Assembly (NCBI GenBank): GCA_040386295.1 | Contig: JAZKFR010000154.1 | Coordinates: forward strand, 1-5,522 | Length of the DNA stretch: 5,522 bases | Reading direction: 5' to 3' | From: JAZKFR01 sp040386295 | Lineage (GTDB): Bacteria > Pseudomonadota > Gammaproteobacteria > Burkholderiales > Rhodocyclaceae | In this document: piece by piece, positions 1-5,522 of the stretch | Layout: every line of letters starts with the position of its first letter | How positions within the stretch are numbered: position 1 is the stretch's first letter | Notes under the pieces: model-generated | The model's database searches: none | The model's input: the letters and a program-made list of their open reading frames with translations, nothing else | Told to the model about the DNA's origin: nothing | Made by a program: the position numbers and the translations under genes

Positions 1-659
1 CAGGGTTTCACCGGGCGCTTGAGCAAGCGCTACTTCGCCGTTCGGATCGATCAGCTGGCTGGTGGAACTGCCTTGAGCGTTTAGATTGCTGCGCCACTGC
101 CATCCGTCTAAATCGGCTAGCGTGGTGATTTCTGTGGTGCTGGGCGTGCCCGAAAATAGCTTGATATATGAGCTGACCGAGGTGTTGTTAGCGTCAGTAG
201 CGTCAATGCCATTTTTNNNNNNNNNNNNNNNNNNAAGCCCACGCCTTTTAGATGTGCTCCGGCCAGAAGGCCTTCGGCAGTGATGTCAACGTAGTTGACG
301 GTTTGCCCAACAAAATCATCCAGGTGTAGGCGTTGAAGCTGAGCCCATTGTGCGTCGGTGTAGGAACGCATTGCGTACTCTTGTGCGCTACCGTTGGCGA
401 GAAAATCGGCACGGCTATTGACCCCTAATGAGCGTGCAAGCGGCGTCCATTTGGTGTCGTCCCAGATTTGGTTTGCTTGGTAAATCGTCCCGGAATAGAG
501 TCCGCTGGCCGTGAGTGCGGCGGTGCCCATTTGGTATTTTCCGAGGTAGTTGAATCGGTTAGTAGTTAAGTACCTGTTAGAAGAAGTTTGCGGTTCACCC
601 GCTCCAGATTCTTTAATCGCGATGAGGTTGAAATAACCTTGGGATACGGGTGCAGTCAT
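1..659 (-). CDS. Partial large protein with N-terminal lysozyme/transglycosylase-like domain
   Basis: The gene is open to the left edge, so its C-terminus is missing, and it is interrupted by the N run at 217-234. From the ATG at 659, 141 residues are readable before the gap and 71 after it. The N-terminal part looks like a lysozyme or lytic-transglycosylase fold: IKESGAG at residues 15-21 (E17 is the candidate catalytic acid), YLGKYQMG at 38-45, and LLAGAHLKGVG at 131-141. After the gap, NGIDATDANNTSVSSYIKLF fits the usual end of such domains, followed by a Ser/Thr/Gly-rich linker. The domain should cleave peptidoglycan glycan strands. There is no signal peptide, so export by a type I or other one-step system is possible, but unproven. 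A TTG at 671 extends the frame, yet GGAG (bases 666-669) sits six bases before the ATG at 659, which decides the start. The reading frame differs on the two sides of the gap, so simple translation through the Ns gives a false C-terminus. It lies 29 bases after the preceding gene, probably in the same operon. Confidence 0.75.
217..234. other. Assembly gap (18 N)
   Basis: Eighteen unknown bases inside the lysozyme-like gene. The coding frame before the gap has codons starting at positions equal to 2 modulo 3, and the clearly coding frame after it at 0 modulo 3. The true missing length should therefore be 1 modulo 3 (for example 16 or 19) if the gene is intact. Confidence 0.95.
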
Positions 660-665
660 TTTTTT

Positions 666-669
666 CTCC
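666..669 (-). promoter_or_regulatory. Ribosome binding site of the lysozyme-like gene
   Basis: GGAG on the minus strand, six A bases before the ATG at 659. It overlaps the TTG at 671-669, so that TTG is part of the binding site and not the start. Confidence 0.65.
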
Positions 670-688
670 AAAAAATAAAATGGTTGGG

Positions 689-1189
689 TTATTCATTGCC
701 GCAATCGAGCAAATTCTTAATTGAATTTTGTGTTCGCCCAAAATAGGAGACTTTTTCTACAGATGAAAATGCGATATTCATCTCTTGTACTTTTCCGTAA
801 ATTTCAAACGAAATTGGATCAAAAACTATTTTTAATGTTTTGTTTCCCGCTCGTGATTTATTCCCAGAATAAAGAAATAAGATTCCTTCTTTGTAGGCAT
901 ATGGGATGCCAGGATTTGCCACCACATCAATTTCTCGAATCCAATCCGCATTTTTAAATTTTTTTACAAGTTTTAAATAGTTTTTCTTAAATTTCTCGTC
1001 ATCCAATAACTGCCATGAATGAAGCGCCGCATACTTAGCCAATCCCGCATCCAACTGTTCAAGCGGCACTTTCTCAAACCCAGCAACTTCACACGCAAAA
1101 ACAGTGGCACAGCAAAAAAATGCGATAACAAAGCAGATTGCCGCACGGAGTGCTATCCATCCCGCTCCTGATATTGATTGGAATTGCAT
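689..1189 (-). CDS. Small exported protein, paralogue of the preceding gene; function unknown
   Basis: I do not recognise the family. From the ATG at 1189 the protein has 166 residues. A hydrophobic N-terminal segment (about residues 12-32, ending ATVFA) reads as a Sec signal peptide, placing the mature protein in the periplasm or outside. The mature part begins CEVAGF and ends LLDCGNE; it holds only these two cysteines, at its extreme ends, which suggests a disulfide. It aligns without gaps over 131 residues to the neighbouring gene at 1236-1724, with 64 identities counted by hand (28 of the first 40), including KYAAL, WQL, FDPIS and LLDC. The start is uncertain: a TTG at 1198 in the same frame has a weak GAG seven bases upstream, while the ATG has no clear ribosome binding site. 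It starts about 46 bases after its paralogue (37 from the TTG) and lies just before the lysozyme-like gene. Base composition is AT-rich (bases 841-900 are about 37% GC). A periplasmic immunity or inhibitor role is possible but only inferred from context. Confidence 0.8.
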   Translation of the reverse strand: MQFQSISGAGWIALRAAICFVIAFFCCATVFACEVAGFEKVPLEQLDAGLAKYAALHSWQLLDDEKFKKNYLKLVKKFKNADWIREIDVVANPGIPYAYKEGILFLYSGNKSRAGNKTLKIVFDPISFEIYGKVQEMNIAFSSVEKVSYFGRTQNSIKNLLDCGNE

Positions 1190-1235
1190 ATGGTTCAATT
1201 GTTTGCTCGTAAAAAATCCAAGTTAGTGAATGAAA

Positions 1236-1724
1236 TTAATTGACCTCACAGTCGAGAAGGCTTCTCGTGGCCTTGTCTGTTTTGCCAAAATAGATCGTTC
1301 GATTTTGTGTAATCAGTTCTAAAAACTCTTCAGTGAATTTCCCCGATATTTGGGACGAAATTGGGTCAAAAATTATTCTTAGCCCTTTGTTTCCCTCGTG
1401 AATTTTATTGCCTAGGTACATCAGCACTATTTTTTTTCCATTGGCATAAGGAGTTCCTGGACTTCCTGCGACATCCAGTTCTTTAGCCCAAACAGGTAAA
1501 TTCTTGCTTCGTATCGTAGCCAAATATTTCTCTTTGAATTTTTTGTCGTCTATTAGCTGCCAAGTAGGTAGCGCTGCATACCTAGCCAATCGCGCATCCA
1601 ACTGCTCAACCGGCACTTGTTCAAACCCAACGGTTTCGCACGCAGCGGCATTGGCATAGTCGCAGCACAAAAATGAAGAAATAAAACAGAGTGCTATGCA
1701 GTGGACTGCACATCCTGTTCTCAT
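1236..1724 (-). CDS. Small exported protein with conserved cysteine pair; function unknown
   Basis: A 162-residue protein of unrecognised family. The N-terminus has an Arg at residue 2, a hydrophobic core (about residues 6-21) and ANA before the likely cleavage site after residue 26: a Sec signal peptide. The mature region starts at C29 (CETVGF) and has one other cysteine, C159 in LLDCEVN; the distance between them is the same as in the paralogue at 689-1189, so a disulfide between the ends is likely. Other shared blocks are VPVEQLDARL, WQLIDD, SPGTPYA, GNK and FDPIS. The start ATG is well supported: AGAAGGA lies nine bases upstream, inside the last codons of the RCC1-like gene, and only three bases separate the two genes. 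This implies translational coupling with the propeller protein. AAAC at residues 26-29 resembles a loose lipobox, but pairing of this cysteine with a C-terminal one in both copies argues for a disulfide. Confidence 0.85.
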   Translation of the reverse strand: MRTGCAVHCIALCFISSFLCCDYANAAACETVGFEQVPVEQLDARLARYAALPTWQLIDDKKFKEKYLATIRSKNLPVWAKELDVAGSPGTPYANGKKIVLMYLGNKIHEGNKGLRIIFDPISSQISGKFTEEFLELITQNRTIYFGKTDKATRSLLDCEVN

Positions 1725-1727
1725 GGT

Positions 1728-2879
1728 TTATTTTCCTTCTAAAAGTTTGATGAAGTGTTCTGGCCAAAATTCGTTACCACGTGATCCGGCCTGCCAAAGT
1801 GAGTGGTCTTTTCCTAATGCCAGAATGGCAAAACCGCCTGCCGCGATTTTTTGAGCGGGCACTTTTAGACCTTTTATTTTTTGATTCCTGCTCGGCTCCC
1901 GTGCGCAACGTTCTGGGTGCCCTTCTTGGTAAAGCGAAGTGGAATTTGATCGCCACACAGAGCCGTCACGTTTAAGAAAGTAGATGTCCGATATCCCTGC
2001 GTCGATAGCCACTTGAGTTAAATTTTCTTCGATTCCATTTTTGTTTTGTACGAAAGCCCAAGAGTCGTAGGAGCCGTTGTTGAACGGGTTGCCCATCACA
2101 GGACAGCCGCCAATAAAGGCAAGACGGCCTTGTTTCGTTAAAAGGAGTGCTTGGTTGCTTGTGAGGTGGATTGATTCGGCAGGCGCAGGTGCCTTAAAGG
2201 AAAAGCGAGTACCTTCTGGCAATGGGTGCACTAGTTTTTTGTCTTTGTTGTCCGGCCATCCCAGTACAGTTCCATCGTCGTACAAAGCCGCAATGCCGTA
2301 CCCAACGAGTGCAACCGACTTAACTCCTGATCGGCTGTGAATCTTCTTTATTGGTTGATACCCGAGAAACTGGTAATTGAAGAGATGGGTGGAAGACGAC
2401 CGTTCTGGGATCGGTTGAGCCCTCAGTTCGTAAATATCCACATTATTCTGAACAAAGACAAAATGCTCTGCTCCAGTCGAAGTGATTTGGGTGACATGAT
2501 CAAAGCCGACTAACGGCTCTGGCTCTGTATAAACCGCATCGATCTCCGTCCAAAAATTGACCGTGAAGACGGTTTTCTCATCAAATCGCCAGATAAACAA
2601 CTGCCCATCTTTATCGACCGCCATAAATGGCGCGAGCTTGACGATGTTCTTAAGATTGGGAAGTTTGAAGAGTCCCTCAAATGTAGCTGGTTTTCGATAC
2701 GCCCAAACTTCGCCCTGATCGTCGAGCAAAAAGGGCGTGCCTTCTTCATCAATCACCACATCCACAAAATAAGCCAGTGCCGACGAGGGGGCGCACACCC
2801 CAAAGCACAGCGCGCATAAGAATGCACTGAACGGCTTGCGGAACTTGTGTTTGAGCCAGCTGAAGATGCTTTTTTGCAT
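1728..2879 (-). CDS. Exported RCC1-like seven-bladed beta-propeller protein
   Basis: From the ATG at 2879 the protein has 383 residues. Residues 1-36 are a long basic signal peptide ending SSALA, so the product is exported. The rest carries seven degenerate RCC1-type blades with the pattern of a hydrophobic strand, a D/G turn, then a strand with Trp or equivalent: about 49-62 (LLDDQGEVWAYR), 83-99 (VDKDGQLFIWRF), 139-152, 195-210 (LYDDGTVLGW), 242-257 (LTKQGRLAFIG), 296-311 (LKRDGSVWRS) and 348-365 (LGKDHSLWQAG). RCC1-like propellers are mostly binding scaffolds; no catalytic motif is visible and the ligand is unknown. The frame extends to a TTG at 2900, but AGGA eight bases upstream of the ATG at 2879 and the better signal peptide favour the ATG. 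It is the first gene of the left block, followed after three bases by the small exported protein gene at 1236-1724, whose ribosome binding site it contains. Alternative: another WD/NHL-type propeller. Confidence 0.8.
   Translation of the reverse strand: MQKSIFSWLKHKFRKPFSAFLCALCFGVCAPSSALAYFVDVVIDEEGTPFLLDDQGEVWAYRKPATFEGLFKLPNLKNIVKLAPFMAVDKDGQLFIWRFDEKTVFTVNFWTEIDAVYTEPEPLVGFDHVTQITSTGAEHFVFVQNNVDIYELRAQPIPERSSSTHLFNYQFLGYQPIKKIHSRSGVKSVALVGYGIAALYDDGTVLGWPDNKDKKLVHPLPEGTRFSFKAPAPAESIHLTSNQALLLTKQGRLAFIGGCPVMGNPFNNGSYDSWAFVQNKNGIEENLTQVAIDAGISDIYFLKRDGSVWRSNSTSLYQEGHPERCAREPSRNQKIKGLKVPAQKIAAGGFAILALGKDHSLWQAGSRGNEFWPEHFIKLLEGK
1729..1740 (-). promoter_or_regulatory. Ribosome binding site inside the end of the upstream gene
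   Basis: AGAAGGA on the minus strand (bases 1734-1740) encodes part of the last residues (LEGK) of the RCC1-like protein and lies nine bases before the ATG at 1724. The stop and the next start are three bases apart, so ribosomes finishing the first gene can start the second. Confidence 0.6.
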
Positions 2880-2937
2880 GGCACTTTTCCTTTTCGTCAA
2901 GCAATGCTTGGGGGCTTAATCGAGGGCTGGGCTGATC

Positions 2938-2970
2938 AAAATTGTGTTTTAAGAAACGCAGCACAATTTT
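2938..2970. repeat. Nine-base perfect inverted repeat upstream of the RCC1-like gene
   Basis: AAAATTGTG at 2938-2946 and its exact reverse complement CACAATTTT at 2962-2970, separated by 15 bases. It lies about 60-90 bases upstream of the ATG at 2879, where a promoter and operator would be expected. It could be a dimeric repressor site or a structured 5' leader; the centre-to-centre spacing of 24 bases is slightly over two helical turns. AT-rich arms of this length can also arise by chance. Confidence 0.35.
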
Positions 2971-3137
2971 CCGATGCCATCGATAAATTGATAAAGCCTT
3001 AAAAATCTTTTTGAGTCATTCAGTCATTCTGTTTTGCACACGGTTTAATCGCTTCGTCGCGGCAAAAAAACGGGCCATCTTCTCAGAATCAACCCAGCAA
3101 ATCAATTTGTATTTTTTGGTTAAGTTTTGACGTAGCA

Positions 3138-3164
3138 GCAAGCTAGAATTTCTAGCCAGCTTGC
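3138..3164. repeat. Palindrome / hairpin-forming sequence downstream of the metallo-hydrolase gene
   Basis: A perfect stem GCTAGAA (3142-3148), one base, TTCTAGC (3150-3156) is nested in a second pairing, GCAAGCT (3138-3144) with AGCTTGC (3158-3164). The two pairings partly exclude each other. It lies 56 bases past the stop of the metallo-hydrolase gene. No T-run follows on the minus strand, so it is not a standard intrinsic terminator, though it could protect the 3' end of the transcript. Confidence 0.4.
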
Positions 3165-3183
3165 CGATACAAATTTTCCAATG

Positions 3184-3203
3184 CGTTCCCAAGTCGTTCC
3201 CAA
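3184..3203. repeat. Short direct repeat, CGTTCCCAA twice
   Basis: CGTTCCCAA occurs at 3184-3192 and 3195-3203 with an 11-base period, close to one helical turn, just downstream of the metallo-hydrolase stop codon. Its meaning is unknown; it may be a slippage product or a protein-binding pair. Confidence 0.3.
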
Positions 3204-3219
3204 TTCACCGCCAGCACAG

Positions 3220-4107
3220 CTAAAACTCGAACGAATCGCCTTCGCGGGCTAGGCGGTATTCGGGTGCGCCTGGGCTTTGTTTTTGTTGCGCTACGGCGTG
3301 TTGGAATACGGCTTCTAGTTCGTCGTCGCTGCGCGTTGCTTCGTGGTGGGTGCAGTAGTGCACGCGGGCGCCTGCTTCTTGCGCCATGCGCATGCCGCCT
3401 TCTAGGGTGCCGTGTCCCCAGCCTTTTTTGGCGGGGTATTCGGCGTCGGTGTAGGAGGCGTCGGTGATCAGTACGTCTACGCCTTGCATGCCAGCGCGGA
3501 TGGCTTGGTTTTTTTCTTCTAGCAAGACTTGGTATTGGGCGAATTGTTCGTCTGTGGGTTCGTAGATGTTCCAGTGGGGTTCATGGTCGCCGGTAAAGAA
3601 CAGGGATTTGTTGCCGCATTCGATGCGGTAGCCAAAGTTGATGACCGGGTGATTGAGCAGGTAGGGGGTGATCGTTGCTGAGCCGATGCGCACGCTTTGT
3701 TCGGGCGCTAGGTTGATGTATTCAATGTCGGCTTTCATTTCTGATTCGAGTACGGGGAAGTAGCTGTATTGCAGCTGTACCGCCATAACTTGTTCGACGC
3801 CCTTGCCGCTGACGGGGTCAAAGGCGCCGTGCAGGCGTAAACGATTGCCCGGGATGAAGTTAGGCACGAAGAAGGGCAGGCCTTGGATGTGATCCCAGTG
3901 CGAATGGGTGATGAATACGTTGGCGCAAATGGGCAATTCGGCGAGCAGCGCTTGTGAGAGGGGGAAGAGGCCGGTGCCTGCGTCGAGAATGATCAGCTCG
4001 TTTTGATCGGTGCGGATTTCGATGCAGGTTGTGTTGCCGCCGTAACGAGCGGTTTTAAAGCCTGGTGCGGCGATTGAGCCGCGTACTCCCCAAAATTTAA
4101 CTTTCAT
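3220..4107 (-). CDS. Metallo-beta-lactamase-fold hydrolase, PhnP-like/cyclic phosphodiesterase type
   Basis: A 295-residue cytoplasmic protein, no signal peptide. It starts MKVKFWGVRGSIAAPG with YGGNTTC at 22-28 and LDAGTG at 41-46, typical of COG1235-like metal-dependent hydrolases. The metal site is complete: HSHWDH at 68-73 (H68, H70, D72, H73), H153 in LNHP, D174 in TGDHEP, and a C-terminal histidine region with GHGT at 231-234 and THHE at 253-256. Relatives include phosphoribosyl cyclic phosphodiesterase and enzymes annotated as 3',5'-cyclic-nucleotide phosphodiesterases; the exact substrate here cannot be read from sequence, though a phosphodiester is most likely. The ATG overlaps the stop of the HDOD gene by four bases (ATGA), with a G-rich stretch upstream, so translation is probably coupled. 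It ends in TAG at 3222-3220. It belongs to the GC-rich right block (bases 3361-3420 are about 70% GC). Confidence 0.9.
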   Translation of the reverse strand: MKVKFWGVRGSIAAPGFKTARYGGNTTCIEIRTDQNELIILDAGTGLFPLSQALLAELPICANVFITHSHWDHIQGLPFFVPNFIPGNRLRLHGAFDPVSGKGVEQVMAVQLQYSYFPVLESEMKADIEYINLAPEQSVRIGSATITPYLLNHPVINFGYRIECGNKSLFFTGDHEPHWNIYEPTDEQFAQYQVLLEEKNQAIRAGMQGVDVLITDASYTDAEYPAKKGWGHGTLEGGMRMAQEAGARVHYCTHHEATRSDDELEAVFQHAVAQQKQSPGAPEYRLAREGDSFEF

Positions 4108-5003
4108 GCAGCCCCCAGGTTTGAAAGGAATTGTGCTTCGGCAAGAACGGGTGTGAGATCACCTAGGCTGGCGATGACGGCGTCTCTATCGCCGCCTAGA
4201 CAGGCGATGACGAAAGGGGGAAAAGCTTCGACGCAGGGGTTGCCTGCGGCGCCGAATTGCAGCGCTTTGCTGATTTGATTGGCGGCAAAAACACAGCTGA
4301 TCAGCGGTTTCAGGTTTAAGGCTGATCGGTTCTGCTCTGCTTGGCTCAACTCCGGCTCACTCAATTCCGCTCCATATTGGTAACGGATGGCCGTACTGAT
4401 GTCTGTGGAGAAGCGCCAATGTTCAACCAGCATGGCGCCGAGCTGGGCGTGGTCGGTGCCCAGCGTTGCGCGTAGCGCTTGGTGCAAAGAACTGCCGTCC
4501 TGCTGGCAACGATCAAGCGCCGCTTGGAACGCTTCTGGCATGAATAAAGCCAGGACGATTTTGCCAAAATCGTGCAGTAAACCCGCTAGATAAGCGTCCA
4601 TCGGTTCAAGCGTTCCGTCTAGCTTGAGGGCTAAGCGCTTGGCGATTTCGGCGCAGCTTAGGCAGTGCAGCAGGTAGGCGGGCATTTCTAGGCCGGCTAC
4701 GTTTTTGCTTGGCAGCATGCCCAGCGCGGCGATGCTAATGGCGAGGTTTTTGATTGTGTTGGCGCCAAGATAGAGCAAGGCGTGGGCAACCGAGGTCATC
4801 GGTTTGGCTACGCCGTAATAGGCTGAGTTAACCGTTTTGAGGATTTTGACGGTAATCAGCGGGTCGCTTTCGATGACCTGCACTAAGTCCTTCGGCGTGC
4901 AATTGACCTCTCGGCTCAGGCGCAAAATTTCTTGCACGCTTTTGGGAAAAGCAGGCATCCGTTCAACCGCAGCGGTTAATTCTTGCAAGCCGATTTCTTT
5001 CAT
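4104..5003 (-). CDS. HDOD-domain signalling protein
   Basis: A 299-residue soluble protein made almost entirely of one HDOD domain, the HD-related output domain found in bacterial signalling proteins. Diagnostic parts are MPAFPKSVQEIL at 16-27, VIESDPLITVKILKTVNSAY at 43-62, the YLGANTIKNL region at 78-87, LAGLLHDFGKIVL at 139-151 and the C-terminal GTDHAQLGAMLVEHW at 182-196. The H144-D145 pair is present, but the remaining metal ligands of catalytic HD phosphohydrolases are not evident, as is usual for HDOD, so a binding or regulatory role is more likely than catalysis. No receiver, GGDEF or EAL domain is attached. The ATG at 5003 is supported by AGGAG seven bases upstream. The stop overlaps the next gene's start by four bases, which ties it to the metallo-hydrolase. 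It lies 82 bases downstream of queC and may share its transcript. Confidence 0.9.
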   Translation of the reverse strand: MKEIGLQELTAAVERMPAFPKSVQEILRLSREVNCTPKDLVQVIESDPLITVKILKTVNSAYYGVAKPMTSVAHALLYLGANTIKNLAISIAALGMLPSKNVAGLEMPAYLLHCLSCAEIAKRLALKLDGTLEPMDAYLAGLLHDFGKIVLALFMPEAFQAALDRCQQDGSSLHQALRATLGTDHAQLGAMLVEHWRFSTDISTAIRYQYGAELSEPELSQAEQNRSALNLKPLISCVFAANQISKALQFGAAGNPCVEAFPPFVIACLGGDRDAVIASLGDLTPVLAEAQFLSNLGAA

Positions 5004-5008
5004 GAGGC

Positions 5009-5013
5009 GCTCC
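5009..5013 (-). promoter_or_regulatory. Ribosome binding site of the HDOD gene
   Basis: An AGGAG-type sequence on the minus strand about seven bases before the ATG at 5003; it fixes the start of the HDOD protein. Confidence 0.6.
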
Positions 5014-5085
5014 TGCTTTGTTCGCTGTGGGCAAGGCCGACATGTGCGCCCCTGTACAAGCAGAGGTTTGCTTGCCTAGCGCCGA

Positions 5086-5522
5086 TTACTTAGGGGGGAC
5101 GGCAGTTTGATAGCGCGTGGGATCGCTTCCCCCAGCGCTCGCAAAGCCGTCAGCGCGCAGTCGGCAGGAGTCACAAATGCCACAAGCACGGCCAGCTGCG
5201 TCGGCTTGGTAGCACGAGACGGTGCTGCTGTATTCGACGCCGAGGGCAAGGCCGCGCCGAATAATGTCTGCTTTGCTCAGATGAATGAGGGGCGCATGGA
5301 TGGTCAGCCGCGCCCCCTCGCTACTGGCTTTGGTTGCCAGATTGGCCATGCGTTCAAAGGCGGCAATGTATTCAGGCCGACAATCCGGGTAGCCGGAATA
5401 GTCGACGGCGTTAACACCGACAAAAATATCGTGGCTGCCTAAAACCTCAGCCCAGGCGAGGGCAAAAGAGAGCATCACGGTATTGCGCGCGGGGACGTAG
5501 GTGACGGGGATTTCGCTGTGCG
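5086..5522 (-). CDS. queC: 7-cyano-7-deazaguanine (preQ0) synthase QueC, C-terminal part
   Basis: The N-terminus lies beyond the right edge; 144 codons are visible, ending in TAA at 5088-5086. QueC converts 7-carboxy-7-deazaguanine to preQ0 with ATP and ammonia, in the cytoplasm, as part of queuosine tRNA modification. The visible part begins HSEIPVTYVPARNTVMLSFA, the conserved PARN-(T)-V-(M/L)-L-S block of the family, followed by VGVNAVDYSGYPDCRPEYI (the substrate-contacting D-S-G-Y-P-D-C-R-P block) and the zinc-binding cysteines SCYQ...ACGICDSCRLR, giving one Cys then CxxCxxC. The missing part should carry the ATP-binding P-loop (SGGxDS). Length and motifs to the C-terminus look normal. An internal GTG at 5478 is not the start, since the conserved PARN block precedes it in frame. 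The ending GGSDPTRY is also typical. Confidence 0.95.
   Translation of the reverse strand, partial: HSEIPVTYVPARNTVMLSFALAWAEVLGSHDIFVGVNAVDYSGYPDCRPEYIAAFERMANLATKASSEGARLTIHAPLIHLSKADIIRRGLALGVEYSSTVSCYQADAAGRACGICDSCRLRADGFASAGGSDPTRYQTAVPPK

Larger units (their letters stand above)
2880..3219. other. 340-base spacer between the metallo-hydrolase and the RCC1-like gene
   Basis: No open frame here resembles a gene and I see no RNA gene. The region separates two blocks of different character and should contain the promoter of the left block and the end of the right transcript. It holds a nine-base inverted repeat (2938-2970), a palindrome able to form a hairpin (3138-3164), a nine-base direct repeat (3184-3203) and AGTCATTC twice in tandem (3014-3029). 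No good -35/-10 pair stood out on the minus strand. Confidence 0.6.

Noticed and set aside
86..283. Plus-strand open frame across the N gap
   Set aside because: It is antisense to the lysozyme-like gene, crosses the gap and has no recognisable protein features.
117..671. Lysozyme-like gene as a complete 184-residue protein or a frameshifted pseudogene
   Set aside because: The apparent C-terminus comes from translating through Ns in the wrong frame; a sensible open frame continues to base 1, and the TTG start overlaps the ribosome binding site of the real ATG.
1082..1093. Lipoprotein lipobox at the mature N-terminal cysteine of the small exported proteins
   Set aside because: VFAC is a poor lipobox, and the cysteine is matched by a single invariant C-terminal cysteine in both paralogues, which fits a disulfide better.
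2749..2964. Minus-strand 71-codon frame overlapping the start of the RCC1-like gene
   Set aside because: It is out of frame with the well-supported RCC1-like gene and has neither a ribosome binding site nor recognisable features.
3061..3095. Intrinsic terminator at a run of seven T on the minus strand (3064-3070)
   Set aside because: Only about three or four base pairs can be formed in the sequence before the T-run, so no credible stem exists.
3264..3467. Plus-strand Arg/Leu/Cys-rich open frame
   Set aside because: It is antisense to the metallo-hydrolase gene, with a biased composition typical of the reverse strand of a GC-rich gene.
5057..5074. Six-base inverted repeat CAAGCA/TGCTTG between queC and the HDOD gene, as a terminator
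   Set aside because: The stem is short and no T-run follows on the minus strand; read-through into the HDOD gene seems more likely.
5107..5442. Plus-strand open frame of 111 codons
   Set aside because: It lies entirely antisense to queC, whose identity is certain; it is a by-product of GC-rich coding.

Overview
All six genes in this window lie on the minus strand, so transcription runs from high to low coordinates. Both ends cut through a gene, and an 18-base run of N at 217-234 marks an assembly gap. The set of proteins (QueC, an HDOD protein, a PhnP-like metallo-hydrolase) and the base composition suggest a Gram-negative proteobacterium, plausibly a betaproteobacterium of the Neisseriales/Chitinibacteraceae type. 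That placement is inference from protein style; no taxonomic marker is present.

Right block (3220-5522, conserved or housekeeping in character): the C-terminal part of queC (preQ0 synthase, queuosine pathway), then 82 bases of spacer, an HDOD-domain protein, and a metallo-beta-lactamase-fold hydrolase. The last two genes overlap by four bases (ATGA) and are probably translationally coupled, which makes a regulatory protein plus phosphodiesterase-like enzyme pair.

Spacer (2880-3219): about 340 bases without a gene. It is AT-rich in parts and holds a nine-base inverted repeat, a hairpin-capable palindrome and a short direct repeat. It probably contains the promoter region of the left block, but I could not pick a convincing promoter or terminator.

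Left block (1-2879, accessory in character): four closely spaced genes. First comes an exported RCC1-like protein with seven recognisable propeller blades. Next are two small exported proteins that are tandem paralogues, about 49% identical by a hand-counted ungapped alignment of the mature parts, each keeping exactly two cysteines at identical spacing. Last is the start of a larger protein with an N-terminal lysozyme/transglycosylase-like domain and no signal peptide, cut by the N gap and by the window edge. The second gene begins three bases after the first one stops, with its ribosome binding site inside the first gene's end, so at least these two are coupled. The most interesting reading, which is a hypothesis, is a cell-wall hydrolase linked to duplicated small periplasmic guard (immunity-like) proteins plus an exported propeller protein.
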